Assembly: GCF_031928785.1 (NCBI RefSeq) | Contig: NZ_JARQAL010000006.1 | DNA from: Enterococcus_C asini_A | Lineage (GTDB): Bacteria; Bacillota; Bacilli; Lactobacillales; Enterococcaceae | DNA: 64,000 nucleotides | Direction: 5' to 3' (one strand) | Shown: piece by piece, positions 42,144 through 51,383 of the stretch | Position numbering within the stretch: the stretch's first letter is position 1 | How the letters are laid out: each line of letters begins with the position of its first letter | Translations under genes and position numbers: made by a program | Notes under the pieces: generated by a model | The model's database searches: none | What the model saw: the letters and a program-made list of their open reading frames with translations, nothing else | Told to the model about the DNA's origin: nothing

Positions 42144-43475
42144 TTAATCCAATAAACGGCTTTGACCGGAAATTTTTTGAATATCGGTAATATCTTGGGT
42201 GACTTCCAGACAGCCCAAGTATTCCCCTGCTTTGCGCAAGGCAAAATAGCGAATGTAGACTTTTTTAGGGCCTAAATCAATCCAAAACTCTGCGTTATCC
42301 CGACTACCTTCCCGAAAACCATCTAAAATGGCTTGTACCATGTGCATGCTTTTTGGCGGGTGGCAATTTACCACTTGCCGGCCGATGACAGACTTGGTTC
42401 GCGGAAAGACCCGCTCTTGACCTTCGGAATAAAAGCGCACGGTGTCATTGGCATCCACCAATGTCAAATCCACAGGCAGTACTTGGAAGAGGGCCACCAA
42501 TTGATCAAATTCCAAGACTCCCGTAGGTAAGACTACAGTTTCCGGTGTGCTGGCTTTTTGCCAGTCGTAGCTTTCTTCATTTGTTTCAGCAGTTGCCGTG
42601 GGAATTTCTTCTCCGGCGGCCAATCCTTGGGCAATGCCCGCGGTGGTTTCTTTGGCTTGGGCAATAGCTGCTAGCCGGGCAGGTTCCGCGTCTTTTTCTT
42701 TTTCCAAAGCGGCTTCACTGGGTTTCCAAGGCAAGGGTTCTGGGATAAAGGCAAAGCCAATATCAAAGCTGTCAGCGGCAATTTGCGCCCAGTCTGCCAA
42801 GCTAAAGACATCTAAGGTCATCGGTACCATGATCTCTTCTTCTTTAAAGATCATTTCCTCAATTTCCGTTTCCAAAGCTTGCCATTTTTCCGACAAAGGA
42901 TTAAAGGCTGCTTTGGGATTTTCGGCATAGCTGCGGATTTCTTTAATCAACTGACGCACGTGATCGTCCACCCCCCACATGACTTGAGGTGGTGCGGTGA
43001 TGCCGTATTTTTCCATGTAGCTAAAAATCAAGGTTTCTTTCCGGGCATAATGGCGTTCCAACTGGCCTAAATCCGTCAAAGCCGCCAAGAGACGTTCCCG
43101 ATAACTCCAGTCGCCTGCCCCGATTTTTTTAAGCAAATCCCCAATTTCATCGGTTAACAATGACTGCAACACTTGGTTTTCTAATTTCAACGTGTGGACA
43201 GGGTGTCCCGGCTGTTCGTGTTCATAATTAGAGCGGTGAATCTCGTTAATCGCGCCTTTAAAGACCGCCGCATGGATATTGCACAACCGCTGAATCTCTG
43301 CCGGGTTCAGTCCCCCTTGAATCAAGGCTTTTTCCGCTGCGGTGATTTCTGTCACATCCACCCCTTCAAACTCTTCGTTAAACAAGCGCTTGGCTTCTTC
43401 AAAAGCCCCACCTTCGTGTAATAAGGATAAAATTTCCACAATCCGCTCTTGGCGGCGTTGTTTTTCTGAATTCAT
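42144..43475 (-). CDS. DUF438 hemerythrin-like/PAS protein
   Basis: 443 residues: DUF438 N-terminal domain (about 10-80), a hemerythrin HHE domain (about 85-230; HEQPGHPVHTL, ERHYARKETLIF, EEEIMVPM), a linker, and a PAS domain (about 310-430; LPVDLTLVDANDTVRFYS, GRQVVNCHPPKS). Such proteins bind a non-heme di-iron centre and sense or detoxify O2 or NO. It lies 13 nt after the DUF1858 gene, in one operon behind a Fur-like box. Confidence 0.88.
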   Translation of the reverse strand: MNSEKQRRQERIVEILSLLHEGGAFEEAKRLFNEEFEGVDVTEITAAEKALIQGGLNPAEIQRLCNIHAAVFKGAINEIHRSNYEHEQPGHPVHTLKLENQVLQSLLTDEIGDLLKKIGAGDWSYRERLLAALTDLGQLERHYARKETLIFSYMEKYGITAPPQVMWGVDDHVRQLIKEIRSYAENPKAAFNPLSEKWQALETEIEEMIFKEEEIMVPMTLDVFSLADWAQIAADSFDIGFAFIPEPLPWKPSEAALEKEKDAEPARLAAIAQAKETTAGIAQGLAAGEEIPTATAETNEESYDWQKASTPETVVLPTGVLEFDQLVALFQVLPVDLTLVDANDTVRFYSEGQERVFPRTKSVIGRQVVNCHPPKSMHMVQAILDGFREGSRDNAEFWIDLGPKKVYIRYFALRKAGEYLGCLEVTQDITDIQKISGQSRLLD

Positions 43476-43488
43476 CTTCTCGCTCCTT

Positions 43489-43716
43489 TTAGTCCATCAC
43501 TTGAAAGCCGGCCGCCACAAAAGCTTGGCGAATCTGCTCCAAAGGAATTTTTTTCAATTTGGCGCCTTTTTGAATGGTCATATAACGCCCGGCGGTTTGT
43601 AACATCCCCGGGGCTTTGATTTCTTTAAAGCCTAAATCGGCCATAATCCCCACTATTTCAGGAAATTCTGTGGCCACTTCATACAATGGCCGATTGAAGT
43701 CAATTTGCTTTGCCAT
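43489..43716 (-). CDS. DUF1858 protein
   Basis: 75 residues with PLYEVATEFPEIVGIMADLGF, the DUF1858 pattern found at the N-terminus of ScdA/RIC iron-cluster repair proteins. Here it is a separate gene upstream of the hemerythrin-like protein, a common pairing. Function: probably iron-sulfur or di-iron centre repair, by association. Confidence 0.85.
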   Translation of the reverse strand: MAKQIDFNRPLYEVATEFPEIVGIMADLGFKEIKAPGMLQTAGRYMTIQKGAKLKKIPLEQIRQAFVAAGFQVMD

Positions 43717-43741
43717 TTTCCTTCACCCTTCACTGGATTTC

Positions 43742-43756
43742 TGAGAATGATTCTCA
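43742..43756 (-). promoter_or_regulatory. Fur-family palindrome upstream of the DUF1858-DUF438 operon
   Basis: TGAGAAT-G-ATTCTCA, a perfect 7-1-7 inverted repeat 26 nt before the start. It fits the Fur-family geometry (TGATAATNATTATCA) with one change per arm. Fur, PerR or Zur cannot be told apart by sequence alone. Confidence 0.55.
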
Positions 43757-43854
43757 ACTGATTCTATTATAATGAAATCAGCCAAAAAGCCAAGGGAATA
43801 TATAAAACTTGTATATTATTTTACAATTAAAAAGAATTTTACGGCGAAATTTCG

Positions 43855-43893
43855 TAAAAAAACCAAGACCACAAATGCGATCTTGGCTTTTTA
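43855..43893 (-). terminator. Terminator of the 3D-domain protein gene
   Basis: AACCAAGACC... pairs with GATCTTGGCTT with one mismatch; seven T follow on the minus strand. Confidence 0.75.
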
Positions 43894-43897
43894 GCTA

Positions 43898-45085
43898 TTA
43901 ATTATAAATCTTAACTTGCACTTGGCGACGACCCCAGTTAATGCAGGCTGTCACATTGTCAAAATGCACGTCTAAAATATTGCCTTTAATGGCCCCACCA
44001 GTATCTAAGGCGAGTGCTAGGCCGTAGCCTTCTACTTCCACCAATGTACCTAAAGGAATCACAGAAGGATCCACTGCTACGGCTTGGGGGTTGGCTCTAA
44101 GGTCAGTCCCAGAAGCGGTGAAGTAGCTAGCGCCGGCTTCAGCATAGGAATAGGCGGTGGACTCAAAGGTCATGGTGCGGTAACTGCCGCTAGTATCGCC
44201 GGTACTGCCGGTGTTGCCAGTATTGCCACTGTTGCCAGAATCGCTTGGGGTAGTGGAATCGCTAGTGCCGGTTTCACTTTCGGTCGTGGTACTGCTATCC
44301 GGTGTAGTTTCTTCGGCTTTTTTAGCGGCTTCAGCTGCAGCTTGTTCAGCCGCAGCTTTGGCGGCTGCTTCGGCTTTGGCTTTTTCTTCAGCCTTCGCTT
44401 TTTCAGCAGCTTCTTTTTCTGCTTGTTCTTTTTCCGCTTGAATGCGGGCGGTTTCTACTTCTTTAGAAGCGGCGATTTCATTTAGCGTAGTTTGGTTTTC
44501 CGCTAGTTGGGCTTTTAAGCTCGCCACTTTAGCATCTAGTTCGCTAGCTTCAGCTTCCAAGTTGGCTTCATTGGCTTTCAGGTCGGCTTGCTTGGCTACC
44601 ACAGTGGCTTGCAAGTCTTCCAACTTGAGTTTTTCTGCATGTAAGCTTTCGATTTTTTCTTTTTCCATGGATTGCAACTGGGTGATGGCCATGGCCCGAT
44701 TGATAAAATCAGTGACACTTTCCGCACTCAATAAAGCGCTCCAGTTGTATTCAAAACTGCCGTTGACTTGGATGTTTTTCAATCGTTCTGCCACTACGGC
44801 TTGGCGTTTTTCAATGGTTGCTTGGGTGGTTTCGATTTCAGCTTCTGCCTTTTGAATGGCTGCTTGGTTTTCTTCAATGGCGTTTTTGCTTGCTTCCACT
44901 TGGGCGTATGTTTCATTTGCCGCGGTCAAAGCACTTTGCACGTCACTGGAAATTTGGTCGCTTTCTTTTAAAACCGCACTTTCCTTTTGATTCAGCTCGT
45001 CCAAGGATTCTGCTTGGGCGATTACCGGGGTCACAAGGTTTGCGCTTAATAAAGCCACGATTGCCAGGGTCCACTTGCTCTTCAA
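43898..45085 (-). CDS. Secreted coiled-coil protein with 3D domain
   Basis: 395 residues. Signal peptide (about 1-25), a long PcsB-like coiled coil (about 27-235), an Ala/Glu/Lys-rich stretch, a Ser/Thr/Gly linker with GNTGNTGSTGD, and a C-terminal 3D domain (about 300-395; TAYSYAEAG, VDPSVIPLGTLVEV, ALDTGGAIKGNILDVHF). 3D-domain proteins include lytic transglycosylase-like or resuscitation proteins of the wall; the two catalytic Asp positions appear present. Probable function in cell-wall turnover. Confidence 0.85.
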   Translation of the reverse strand: MKSKWTLAIVALLSANLVTPVIAQAESLDELNQKESAVLKESDQISSDVQSALTAANETYAQVEASKNAIEENQAAIQKAEAEIETTQATIEKRQAVVAERLKNIQVNGSFEYNWSALLSAESVTDFINRAMAITQLQSMEKEKIESLHAEKLKLEDLQATVVAKQADLKANEANLEAEASELDAKVASLKAQLAENQTTLNEIAASKEVETARIQAEKEQAEKEAAEKAKAEEKAKAEAAAKAAAEQAAAEAAKKAEETTPDSSTTTESETGTSDSTTPSDSGNSGNTGNTGSTGDTSGSYRTMTFESTAYSYAEAGASYFTASGTDLRANPQAVAVDPSVIPLGTLVEVEGYGLALALDTGGAIKGNILDVHFDNVTACINWGRRQVQVKIYN

Positions 45086-45285
45086 AAATCCAACACTCCT
45101 TCAAACTTATCTCTGTATTTCACATTACTTGACAATTTCCCGTCTCTCACGATAAAAGACGCAATTGTACCAACCTGTCTTATTATACAAAGAGTTTTGG
45201 CGAGTTTTGTTGCAATTTCTTAACAATTTATTACAATCCGTGAAAAAAGTGGGATTTTCCTCTCGATTTTTTTACAAAAATGACC

Positions 45286-45323
45286 AAAAAGTGGGGACTG
45301 ACCTAGGCCAGCCCCCACTTTTT
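45286..45323 (-). terminator. Terminator of the CmpB-type gene
   Basis: AAAAAGTGGGG and CCCCACTTTTT with a CTG/CAG extension around a 7-nt loop, 21 nt past the stop. Confidence 0.9.
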
Positions 45324-45343
45324 CTTGTAACGGGTTTGTAACA

Positions 45344-46120
45344 TTATTTGGAACCTTTCCGTAAATCTTCCACTAATTGACGCAATTCCCGGCCATTTTT
45401 CACATTGGACAAGCGCAATTGAGGGAAGTTTTTCAATAAACGCCGCTGGTTAAAGTTCAAACGAGGCAAATTTTCCGCTTCTTCCGGGTGATCCCCAAAG
45501 TATTTCGACCAGTTTAAGTGCTGTTGCACGTCTTCTTTGGAAGTTTCCAAGACACCTTTTAGCTCGGCTTTTCGCTGATCCACCGTAGCATTGAGGCGTT
45601 TGACCGCTGCCTGGAAAGCCGCCATATTCGCCAAAGTATAGCCTAAATCAAAGGACATGACCGCAATCAAGCACACCGGCAGTAAAAAGCCGAAGTGTTC
45701 TGCCAGCCAATTTTCCAGCTGTAAGACTTGGGGGTTTAAGATTTTCACGATAAAGACACAGCCTACCCCCCAAAACAATGACACCGGTACCGCCACCCGA
45801 CCGTTGATATTTAAGGGCACATCTTTGTAATCCCACCAAGAAGCGTGAAAAAGTTTTTCCAAGCCAAAACTGGTGAGGTATTCCAAGATGGTAACGATGA
45901 GTGTCGCCGTCACATATAATAGTAGTAAATTGTCATGAAAGGGCTGTAAAAAGTAAAGCACCGCCAAAATCCCAAAGCCATAAATCGGCGTAATCGGGCC
46001 GATTAAAAAGCCCCGGTACTGAAATTTTCTGGCTTTAATGGAACAATAAACCGTCTCCCACAGCCAGCCGATAAAGGAATAACAAAAAAATAAAAGCACA
46101 ATTTGAATAAACGTCGCCAA
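45344..46120 (-). CDS. Putative CmpB-type ABC permease (PF06541-like)
   Basis: About 258 residues. Four to five membrane helices, then a cytoplasmic Lys/Arg-rich tail. The family signature is visible: CYSFIGWLWETVYCSIKARKF, RGFLIGPITPIYGFG, WWDYKDVPLNINGRVAV. A TTG at 46120 six nt after AGGGGG fits the family start; the ATG-like upstream frame to 46336 adds 72 unlikely residues. No partner ATPase is coded nearby. Function unknown. Confidence 0.72.
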   Translation of the reverse strand: MATFIQIVLLFFCYSFIGWLWETVYCSIKARKFQYRGFLIGPITPIYGFGILAVLYFLQPFHDNLLLLYVTATLIVTILEYLTSFGLEKLFHASWWDYKDVPLNINGRVAVPVSLFWGVGCVFIVKILNPQVLQLENWLAEHFGFLLPVCLIAVMSFDLGYTLANMAAFQAAVKRLNATVDQRKAELKGVLETSKEDVQQHLNWSKYFGDHPEEAENLPRLNFNQRRLLKNFPQLRLSNVKNGRELRQLVEDLRKGSK

Positions 46121-46353
46121 GTAAATCCCCCTTTCTGTTTTCTTTATTATACCCCAGTGGGCCACAGATGCTAGAAAGATGACTAGAAAGAAGCTAGAAA
46201 GATAGCTAGGGAATCGGTAGTGGCGGTTGCAAAATTTGCCCCAGGTTTCCATGAACCCCCGCCCTTTTCTCTTTTTCGACAATCGGCTAAAATAAGAAGA
46301 CAAGGCCTCGGCTTTACGTAGATCAGCGAGGCACATTTTTTAAGGAGTTTTCC

Positions 46354-48096
46354 ATGACAAAATTATTGATTCACGCCAAAAAATACCGGAAACAAATTTT
46401 TCTGGGCCCTTTTTTTAAATTTCTCGAAGCGGTTTTTGAGCTGTTTTTGCCCTTACTCATGGCTCGCTTGGTGGACGAAGGCATCAATGCCCACAATCCC
46501 ACCGTCATTTGGCAGATGATGGGCTTAATGGTGCTCTTGTCTGTGGTGGGGCTTGGTTGTGCGGTGATTTGCCAGTATTATTCTTCCATCGCTTCTCAAG
46601 GTTTTGGCACTGAGTTGCGCAATCAGCTGATGAAAAAGATTAACCAGCTGTCATTTAGCCAATTGAACCAGTTTGGTACGGATTCGTTGATTACCCGTAG
46701 CACCAATGATATTAACCAATTGCAACTGGCATTGGCCATGTTGATTCGCTTGGTGGTCAGAGCACCCTTTTTGAGCATCGGGGCGGTGGTCATGGCCTTT
46801 AGTATTGACTGGCAAGCTGGACTCTTGTTTTTATTGATCTTGCCTGTCTTTTGTCTGCTGCTCTTTGTGATTATTCGCGGCAGTGTTCCTTTGTACAAAA
46901 AAGCCCAAAAACTTTTGGATAAAGTCAATCAACTGGTGGAGCAAAATTTAAGCGGAGTTCGGGTGATTCGAGCCTATGCCGGGGAAAATCGAGAAGAGCA
47001 CCAGTTTGCAAATAGCACGGAAGATTTAGCCAACGTCAGCAAGCGGGTGAACAACCTCTCGGCGATTTTAACTCCCGCCACCACCTTGATTTTGAATCTG
47101 GGCATTTTAGCTTTGTTTGCCCAAGGAGCACCTTGGGTTAACTCCGGGCGTCTGGCTCAAGGAGAAGTCTTGGCTTTGGTCAATTATATGAATCAAATGC
47201 TCTTAGCTTTAATCGTGGTGTCCAACTTGGTGGTGATTTTCACTCGAGCCGCAGCTTCAGCACAGCGGGTCAATGAAGTCTTGGCTACCGAAACGGTGAA
47301 CACCTTAAACAATGTCAGCTGGTATGTCAGCGACGAGGCTACCCCTGATGCAAAAGGCACTAAGATTCAATTTGACCAAGTAGATTTTCGCTACGGGACA
47401 AATTATGGCCTAGCCCTTGAAGACATCAGTTTTACCATTGAACCGGGGATGACTGTGGGCATTACCGGTGCTACCGGCAGCGGCAAAACCACATTAACCC
47501 AGTTGATGGCCGGCTTTTATCCAGTGACTAGAGGCGATCTTTTCATCGATCAAGTTCCAGTCAATGAATACCCGCCTCAAATTTTAGTGGAGAAAATCGC
47601 CCAAGTACCTCAAAAAGCCGTGCTCTTTTCTGGCACCATTAAAGAAAACTTGCAATGGGGCAAAGCCGATGCCACCGATAAAGAGTGTTGGCAAGCACTG
47701 GAAATCGCCCAAGCTGCCGATTTTGTCCGGGCATTACCTGAACAATTGGAGACAATGATCTTTGAAGGGGGGCACAATTTAAGTGGCGGTCAGCGCCAAC
47801 GCTTAACCATCGCCCGGGCTTTGATTAAAAAAGCCCCCCTTTTGATTTTAGACGACTCTTTAAGTGCCTTGGATTATCAAACAGATTTGCACTTGCGCCA
47901 AGGACTGCAACAAGCCAAAACCGGTACGGTAATCATCATTTCCCAGCGCATCTCTTCCATTCAAAATGCCGATTTGATTTTGGTCATGGCAGAAGGTCGC
48001 CTCGTTGCCCAAGGACGCCATCAGGACTTGGCCGTAAATAGTCCCACTTATCAAGCAATTTTAGCCTCACAAAAAGAAGGTGTCGCCAATGACTGA
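46354..48096 (+). CDS. Heterodimeric ABC exporter, degenerate-site subunit
   Basis: 580 residues: six-helix ABC transmembrane domain (1-310) and an ATPase domain. Walker A is TGATGSGKT and signature is LSGGQRQR, but the Walker B end reads LLILDDSLSALD (Asp in place of the catalytic Glu) and the switch reads ISQR (Gln in place of His). This is the degenerate partner of TM287/LmrC-type pairs. It overlaps the next gene by 8 nt. Likely exports drugs or lipids; substrate unknown. Confidence 0.9.
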   Translation: MTKLLIHAKKYRKQIFLGPFFKFLEAVFELFLPLLMARLVDEGINAHNPTVIWQMMGLMVLLSVVGLGCAVICQYYSSIASQGFGTELRNQLMKKINQLSFSQLNQFGTDSLITRSTNDINQLQLALAMLIRLVVRAPFLSIGAVVMAFSIDWQAGLLFLLILPVFCLLLFVIIRGSVPLYKKAQKLLDKVNQLVEQNLSGVRVIRAYAGENREEHQFANSTEDLANVSKRVNNLSAILTPATTLILNLGILALFAQGAPWVNSGRLAQGEVLALVNYMNQMLLALIVVSNLVVIFTRAAASAQRVNEVLATETVNTLNNVSWYVSDEATPDAKGTKIQFDQVDFRYGTNYGLALEDISFTIEPGMTVGITGATGSGKTTLTQLMAGFYPVTRGDLFIDQVPVNEYPPQILVEKIAQVPQKAVLFSGTIKENLQWGKADATDKECWQALEIAQAADFVRALPEQLETMIFEGGHNLSGGQRQRLTIARALIKKAPLLILDDSLSALDYQTDLHLRQGLQQAKTGTVIIISQRISSIQNADLILVMAEGRLVAQGRHQDLAVNSPTYQAILASQKEGVAND

Positions 48097-49864
48097 GAAA
48101 AAAAATGCCCAAACAACTGAGCTCTTAAAAAAATTCTGGCCCTCCTTGCGCCCTTACCGCAAGCTCATGGTCTTAGCCGCCGCTTTAGGCCTTGTATCCG
48201 GCAGTGCCGCGGTCTTCATGACCTGGCAAATCGGAGCGGCTATTGACCGCTTAATCGGCCCGGGACAAGTGGATTTTACCGGCCTTGCTACACTTTTAGC
48301 CCAGTTTGTGGCCTTAATCTTACTCACCGTCACAAGCCAGCTTTTGATTCAACGTCTGGGCAATACCTTGGCCTACGAGAGCACCCGAGACTTGCGCAAC
48401 CAAGCCTTTTCTCATTTGAACCAGCTGCCTCTAGCTTATTACGACCAGCACAGTCACGGGGATATTTTGAGTCGCTTTACCAACGACATGGACAATATCG
48501 CCATCGCACTAGCCGCCGTCTTTAGCCAAGTCTTTTCCGGCTTTGCCACAATTTTAGTGGCGCTGATTGTTATGCTCACTTTAAGTCCAGTGCTGACAGT
48601 GGTGGTGCTCTTAGCCACGCCAGTGATTTTTTTCGTCAGCTATGAAGTGGCCAAACATTCCCAGCAAGATTTCAGCGCCCAACAACAGATCACCGGCGCC
48701 CTTTCTGGTTTTGTCAATGAAATGGTCACCAACCAAAAAATCGTTAAAACCTTCCGGCGAGAATCTACCAACCAAGAGCATTTTGAAGCGGTCAACGAAG
48801 AACTCTATCACAAAGGCCAAAAAGCCCAGTTTTCTTCTTCATTGACCAATCCCGTCTCTCGTTTTGTGGATCACTTGGCCTATGTGGCAGTGGGCTTTGT
48901 GGGGGCGATCCTCGTGCTTTCCGGCAGTAGTTTAGTAACCGTGGGGATGATTGCCAGCTTTACTTTATACGCCAGCCAATTCACCAAACCCTTTATCGAG
49001 CTTTCCGGCATTACCACACAAATCCAAACCGCACTGGCCGGATTAAAACGCTCCTTTGAACTACTGGAACAAAATAAGGAAACCCCTGATGCTTCCGATG
49101 CTCAAATACTAGGCGCACAAAAAGCTATCACTGGTGCTCTAGCCTTTGAAAACGTCAGCTTTTCCTACACAAAAGATACCCCGCTGATTCAAGACTTCAC
49201 CTTCGCCTGCGCCCCTGGGGAAACCGTGGCAATCGTCGGCCAAACCGGTGCCGGCAAGTCCACTTTAGTCAACTTGCTCATGGGCTTTTACCCTTTAGAT
49301 AGCGGGCGGATTACCTTAGATGGAAAAGACATGAGGCAGTTTACCAAGAAAAGCTGGCGCCAACACTTCGGCATGGTGTTACAAGAGCCTTGGCTCTTTG
49401 ACGACACATTGCGTGCCAACCTCAGCTACGGTCGCCCTACTGCCCAAGACGAGGAAATCTACGCCGCTTTAAAAGAAACCTATATGTATGAATACGTGGC
49501 CCGCTTACCAGAAAAACTGGACACCCTAGTCGGCGCTCAAGGATTAAAACTTTCAGAAGGCCAAAAACAGCTGTTAACCATTACCCGCACCATGATTGCA
49601 CGTCCTGCCATGTTAATTTTAGATGAAGCCACCAGTAGCGTGGACACATTGACGGAACAAAAAATTCAAGCCGCTTTTCTTGCTATGATGCAAGGCCGCA
49701 CCAGCTTTGTCATTGCCCACCGTCTGGCCACCATCCAAAAAGCCGATCACATTTTGGTCATGGAAAAAGGCGCCATTGTCGAACAAGGACGCCACGAAGA
49801 ACTCTTAGCCAAAAATGGCGCTTATGCAAGACTGTACCAAGCCCAGTTTGCCGGCAATCAGTAG
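48089..49864 (+). CDS. Heterodimeric ABC exporter, catalytic subunit
   Basis: About 591 residues. Six-helix domain plus ATPase with intact Walker A (GQTGAGKST), Walker B (LILDEATSSVD) and switch His (IAHRLATIQ). The signature is LSEGQKQL, the variant often found on the catalytic partner. Start ATG at 48089; the transcript shares the upstream gene. Together they make one exporter with one consensus and one degenerate ATP site. Confidence 0.92.
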   Translation: MTEKKNAQTTELLKKFWPSLRPYRKLMVLAAALGLVSGSAAVFMTWQIGAAIDRLIGPGQVDFTGLATLLAQFVALILLTVTSQLLIQRLGNTLAYESTRDLRNQAFSHLNQLPLAYYDQHSHGDILSRFTNDMDNIAIALAAVFSQVFSGFATILVALIVMLTLSPVLTVVVLLATPVIFFVSYEVAKHSQQDFSAQQQITGALSGFVNEMVTNQKIVKTFRRESTNQEHFEAVNEELYHKGQKAQFSSSLTNPVSRFVDHLAYVAVGFVGAILVLSGSSLVTVGMIASFTLYASQFTKPFIELSGITTQIQTALAGLKRSFELLEQNKETPDASDAQILGAQKAITGALAFENVSFSYTKDTPLIQDFTFACAPGETVAIVGQTGAGKSTLVNLLMGFYPLDSGRITLDGKDMRQFTKKSWRQHFGMVLQEPWLFDDTLRANLSYGRPTAQDEEIYAALKETYMYEYVARLPEKLDTLVGAQGLKLSEGQKQLLTITRTMIARPAMLILDEATSSVDTLTEQKIQAAFLAMMQGRTSFVIAHRLATIQKADHILVMEKGAIVEQGRHEELLAKNGAYARLYQAQFAGNQ

Positions 49865-49965
49865 GGTTGTAGAAGTAAAGAGCACCGATTGCAGCTAGGC
49901 GCTAAATGCCAGTTAAATAGCGTTGGGGGCATGGAAATATAAGTAAAAAATTTGACATTCCTATT

Positions 49966-49998
49966 AAAGGACTTTGGTAGCAGGTACCAAAGTCCTTT
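49966..49998 (+). terminator. Terminator of the ABC exporter operon
   Basis: AAAGGACTTTGGTA and its exact complement (14 bp) around a 5-nt loop, about 100 nt past the stop. Confidence 0.85.
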
Positions 49999-50054
49999 TT
50001 CATTGCAAAAAAACAGCCTGAACTCAAAGTCCAAGCTGTCAAAATACATGATAC

Positions 50055-51326
50055 TCAATAAAACGTCTCCCCATCGCCAAACAAATCCTCAAGCCCAGTT
50101 GGCACTTGCTGAATCGGCAAATCTTGGATCATCCCTTCTAAAAAAAAGCGGGTGATTAAACTAAGGAGCAAGAGACAGAGCAAAATCGTCAACAAGATGG
50201 TGTAAAAGCGATTGAAGCGACCACTAAGATTGGCGGTTTGCCACAGGTTGCCCATGAATGAGACTGAGACTAACAAGAGGCTCGCTACAACGCAAGTCAA
50301 GCTGGCTTTAGGTAAAAACGGCGCCAAGACTGCCCCAATCACACTTAAATATACGGCTAAGGAAGCCGGCGCTAAAATTTCTCCCATGGCTTGTAAAAAG
50401 CCCAAGGGTCGGCCGAAGACTTTGGCGGCCACTAAGTAATAAGCTAGCAAAAAGAGGCCAATGGCTACGAATAAATACAAGGTCAAATCTAGGAAAAATA
50501 CTACACCGGAGCCTACATAGCGAAATTGGAGACCGATGGATTGCATCAACCCCAATACCCGATAAATCGCCGCCGTTACCAGTCGACTTAAGGCAAAGCC
50601 ATTGCCTAAAACCAGGATAATCAAGCTGATTAGCGGATACCATTTGCCTCCACCAGAATCCGGCAATGCGGGATTGATTTTAGGTTCTAAGGCCTGTTGA
50701 TTGAGAAAACGGAAATAGCCTGTGACTTGTGTCGATAAATCCAGTTTTTCCCAGGTAGTGGGCTTTTGCTTCGAAGTTGTTTTAGCGGTTTTCTCGGTAT
50801 TTCCTGTATCCTCTGCCTTTTGTCCACCCTCTAACAGGGTTAAACCCGGGCGCTTGAAGGTTTTCGGTTGCCCCTGAGCTTGGGCTTGCCTGTCCGTTGA
50901 AAAGTCCGTTGGGAAATCTGCGCTGGCTTCGGGCTTAGCTTCAGACTTAGCTTCGGATTTTTCGGCTGGCTCGTCGAAGGTAACGGTCTGATCTGCTTCA
51001 AACGTTAAATCAGCGGTCTCCTCTGATTGACTACTATTATCAGAACTCTCGGCTGTTGCTGTCACGTCGATATCAGGCGTCATCCCTTTACCCAGTTTCT
51101 CCTCTGAGTTTAGTGGATCAACTGCTTGAGTTACGGCCGTAGCAGCAGGTTCGAGAGCATCTTCTTTTACCTCTGATGCTGCTAAAGTTGCGTTTTCAGC
51201 AGCTTTTTGGGGTTCTTTTTTCGTCAAATCACCTCGAGGAATTTTTTGTTGCAATACATAGCCGCACACCGGACAGGCCGTGGCAGCTTCCGGGAGGCGG
51301 GCCCCACAATTTGGACAATTATTCAT
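50055..51326 (-). CDS. Zinc-ribbon membrane protein (YIP1-like)
   Basis: 423 residues. CPNC...CPVC (Cys 4, 7, 18, 21) is a zinc ribbon. A long acidic, Ala/Glu/Thr-rich linker (about 35-215) follows, then about six membrane helices (about 220-410). The layout matches zinc-ribbon membrane proteins of lactic acid bacteria, of unknown function. Minus strand, 57 nt after the NagZ-like gene. Confidence 0.7.
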   Translation of the reverse strand: MNNCPNCGARLPEAATACPVCGYVLQQKIPRGDLTKKEPQKAAENATLAASEVKEDALEPAATAVTQAVDPLNSEEKLGKGMTPDIDVTATAESSDNSSQSEETADLTFEADQTVTFDEPAEKSEAKSEAKPEASADFPTDFSTDRQAQAQGQPKTFKRPGLTLLEGGQKAEDTGNTEKTAKTTSKQKPTTWEKLDLSTQVTGYFRFLNQQALEPKINPALPDSGGGKWYPLISLIILVLGNGFALSRLVTAAIYRVLGLMQSIGLQFRYVGSGVVFFLDLTLYLFVAIGLFLLAYYLVAAKVFGRPLGFLQAMGEILAPASLAVYLSVIGAVLAPFLPKASLTCVVASLLLVSVSFMGNLWQTANLSGRFNRFYTILLTILLCLLLLSLITRFFLEGMIQDLPIQQVPTGLEDLFGDGETFY

Positions 51327-51383
51327 CGTTTTCTCCTTTTCAGGCTCAGCAAAAGCTACACCACAGTTTTTGCTCCCTGGATT

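Noticed and set aside
44084..44485. Plus-strand frames antisense to the 3D-domain protein
   Set aside because: They are mirror frames of an Ala/Glu/Lys-rich coiled coil, producing artificial Phe/Gly/Ser-rich peptides.
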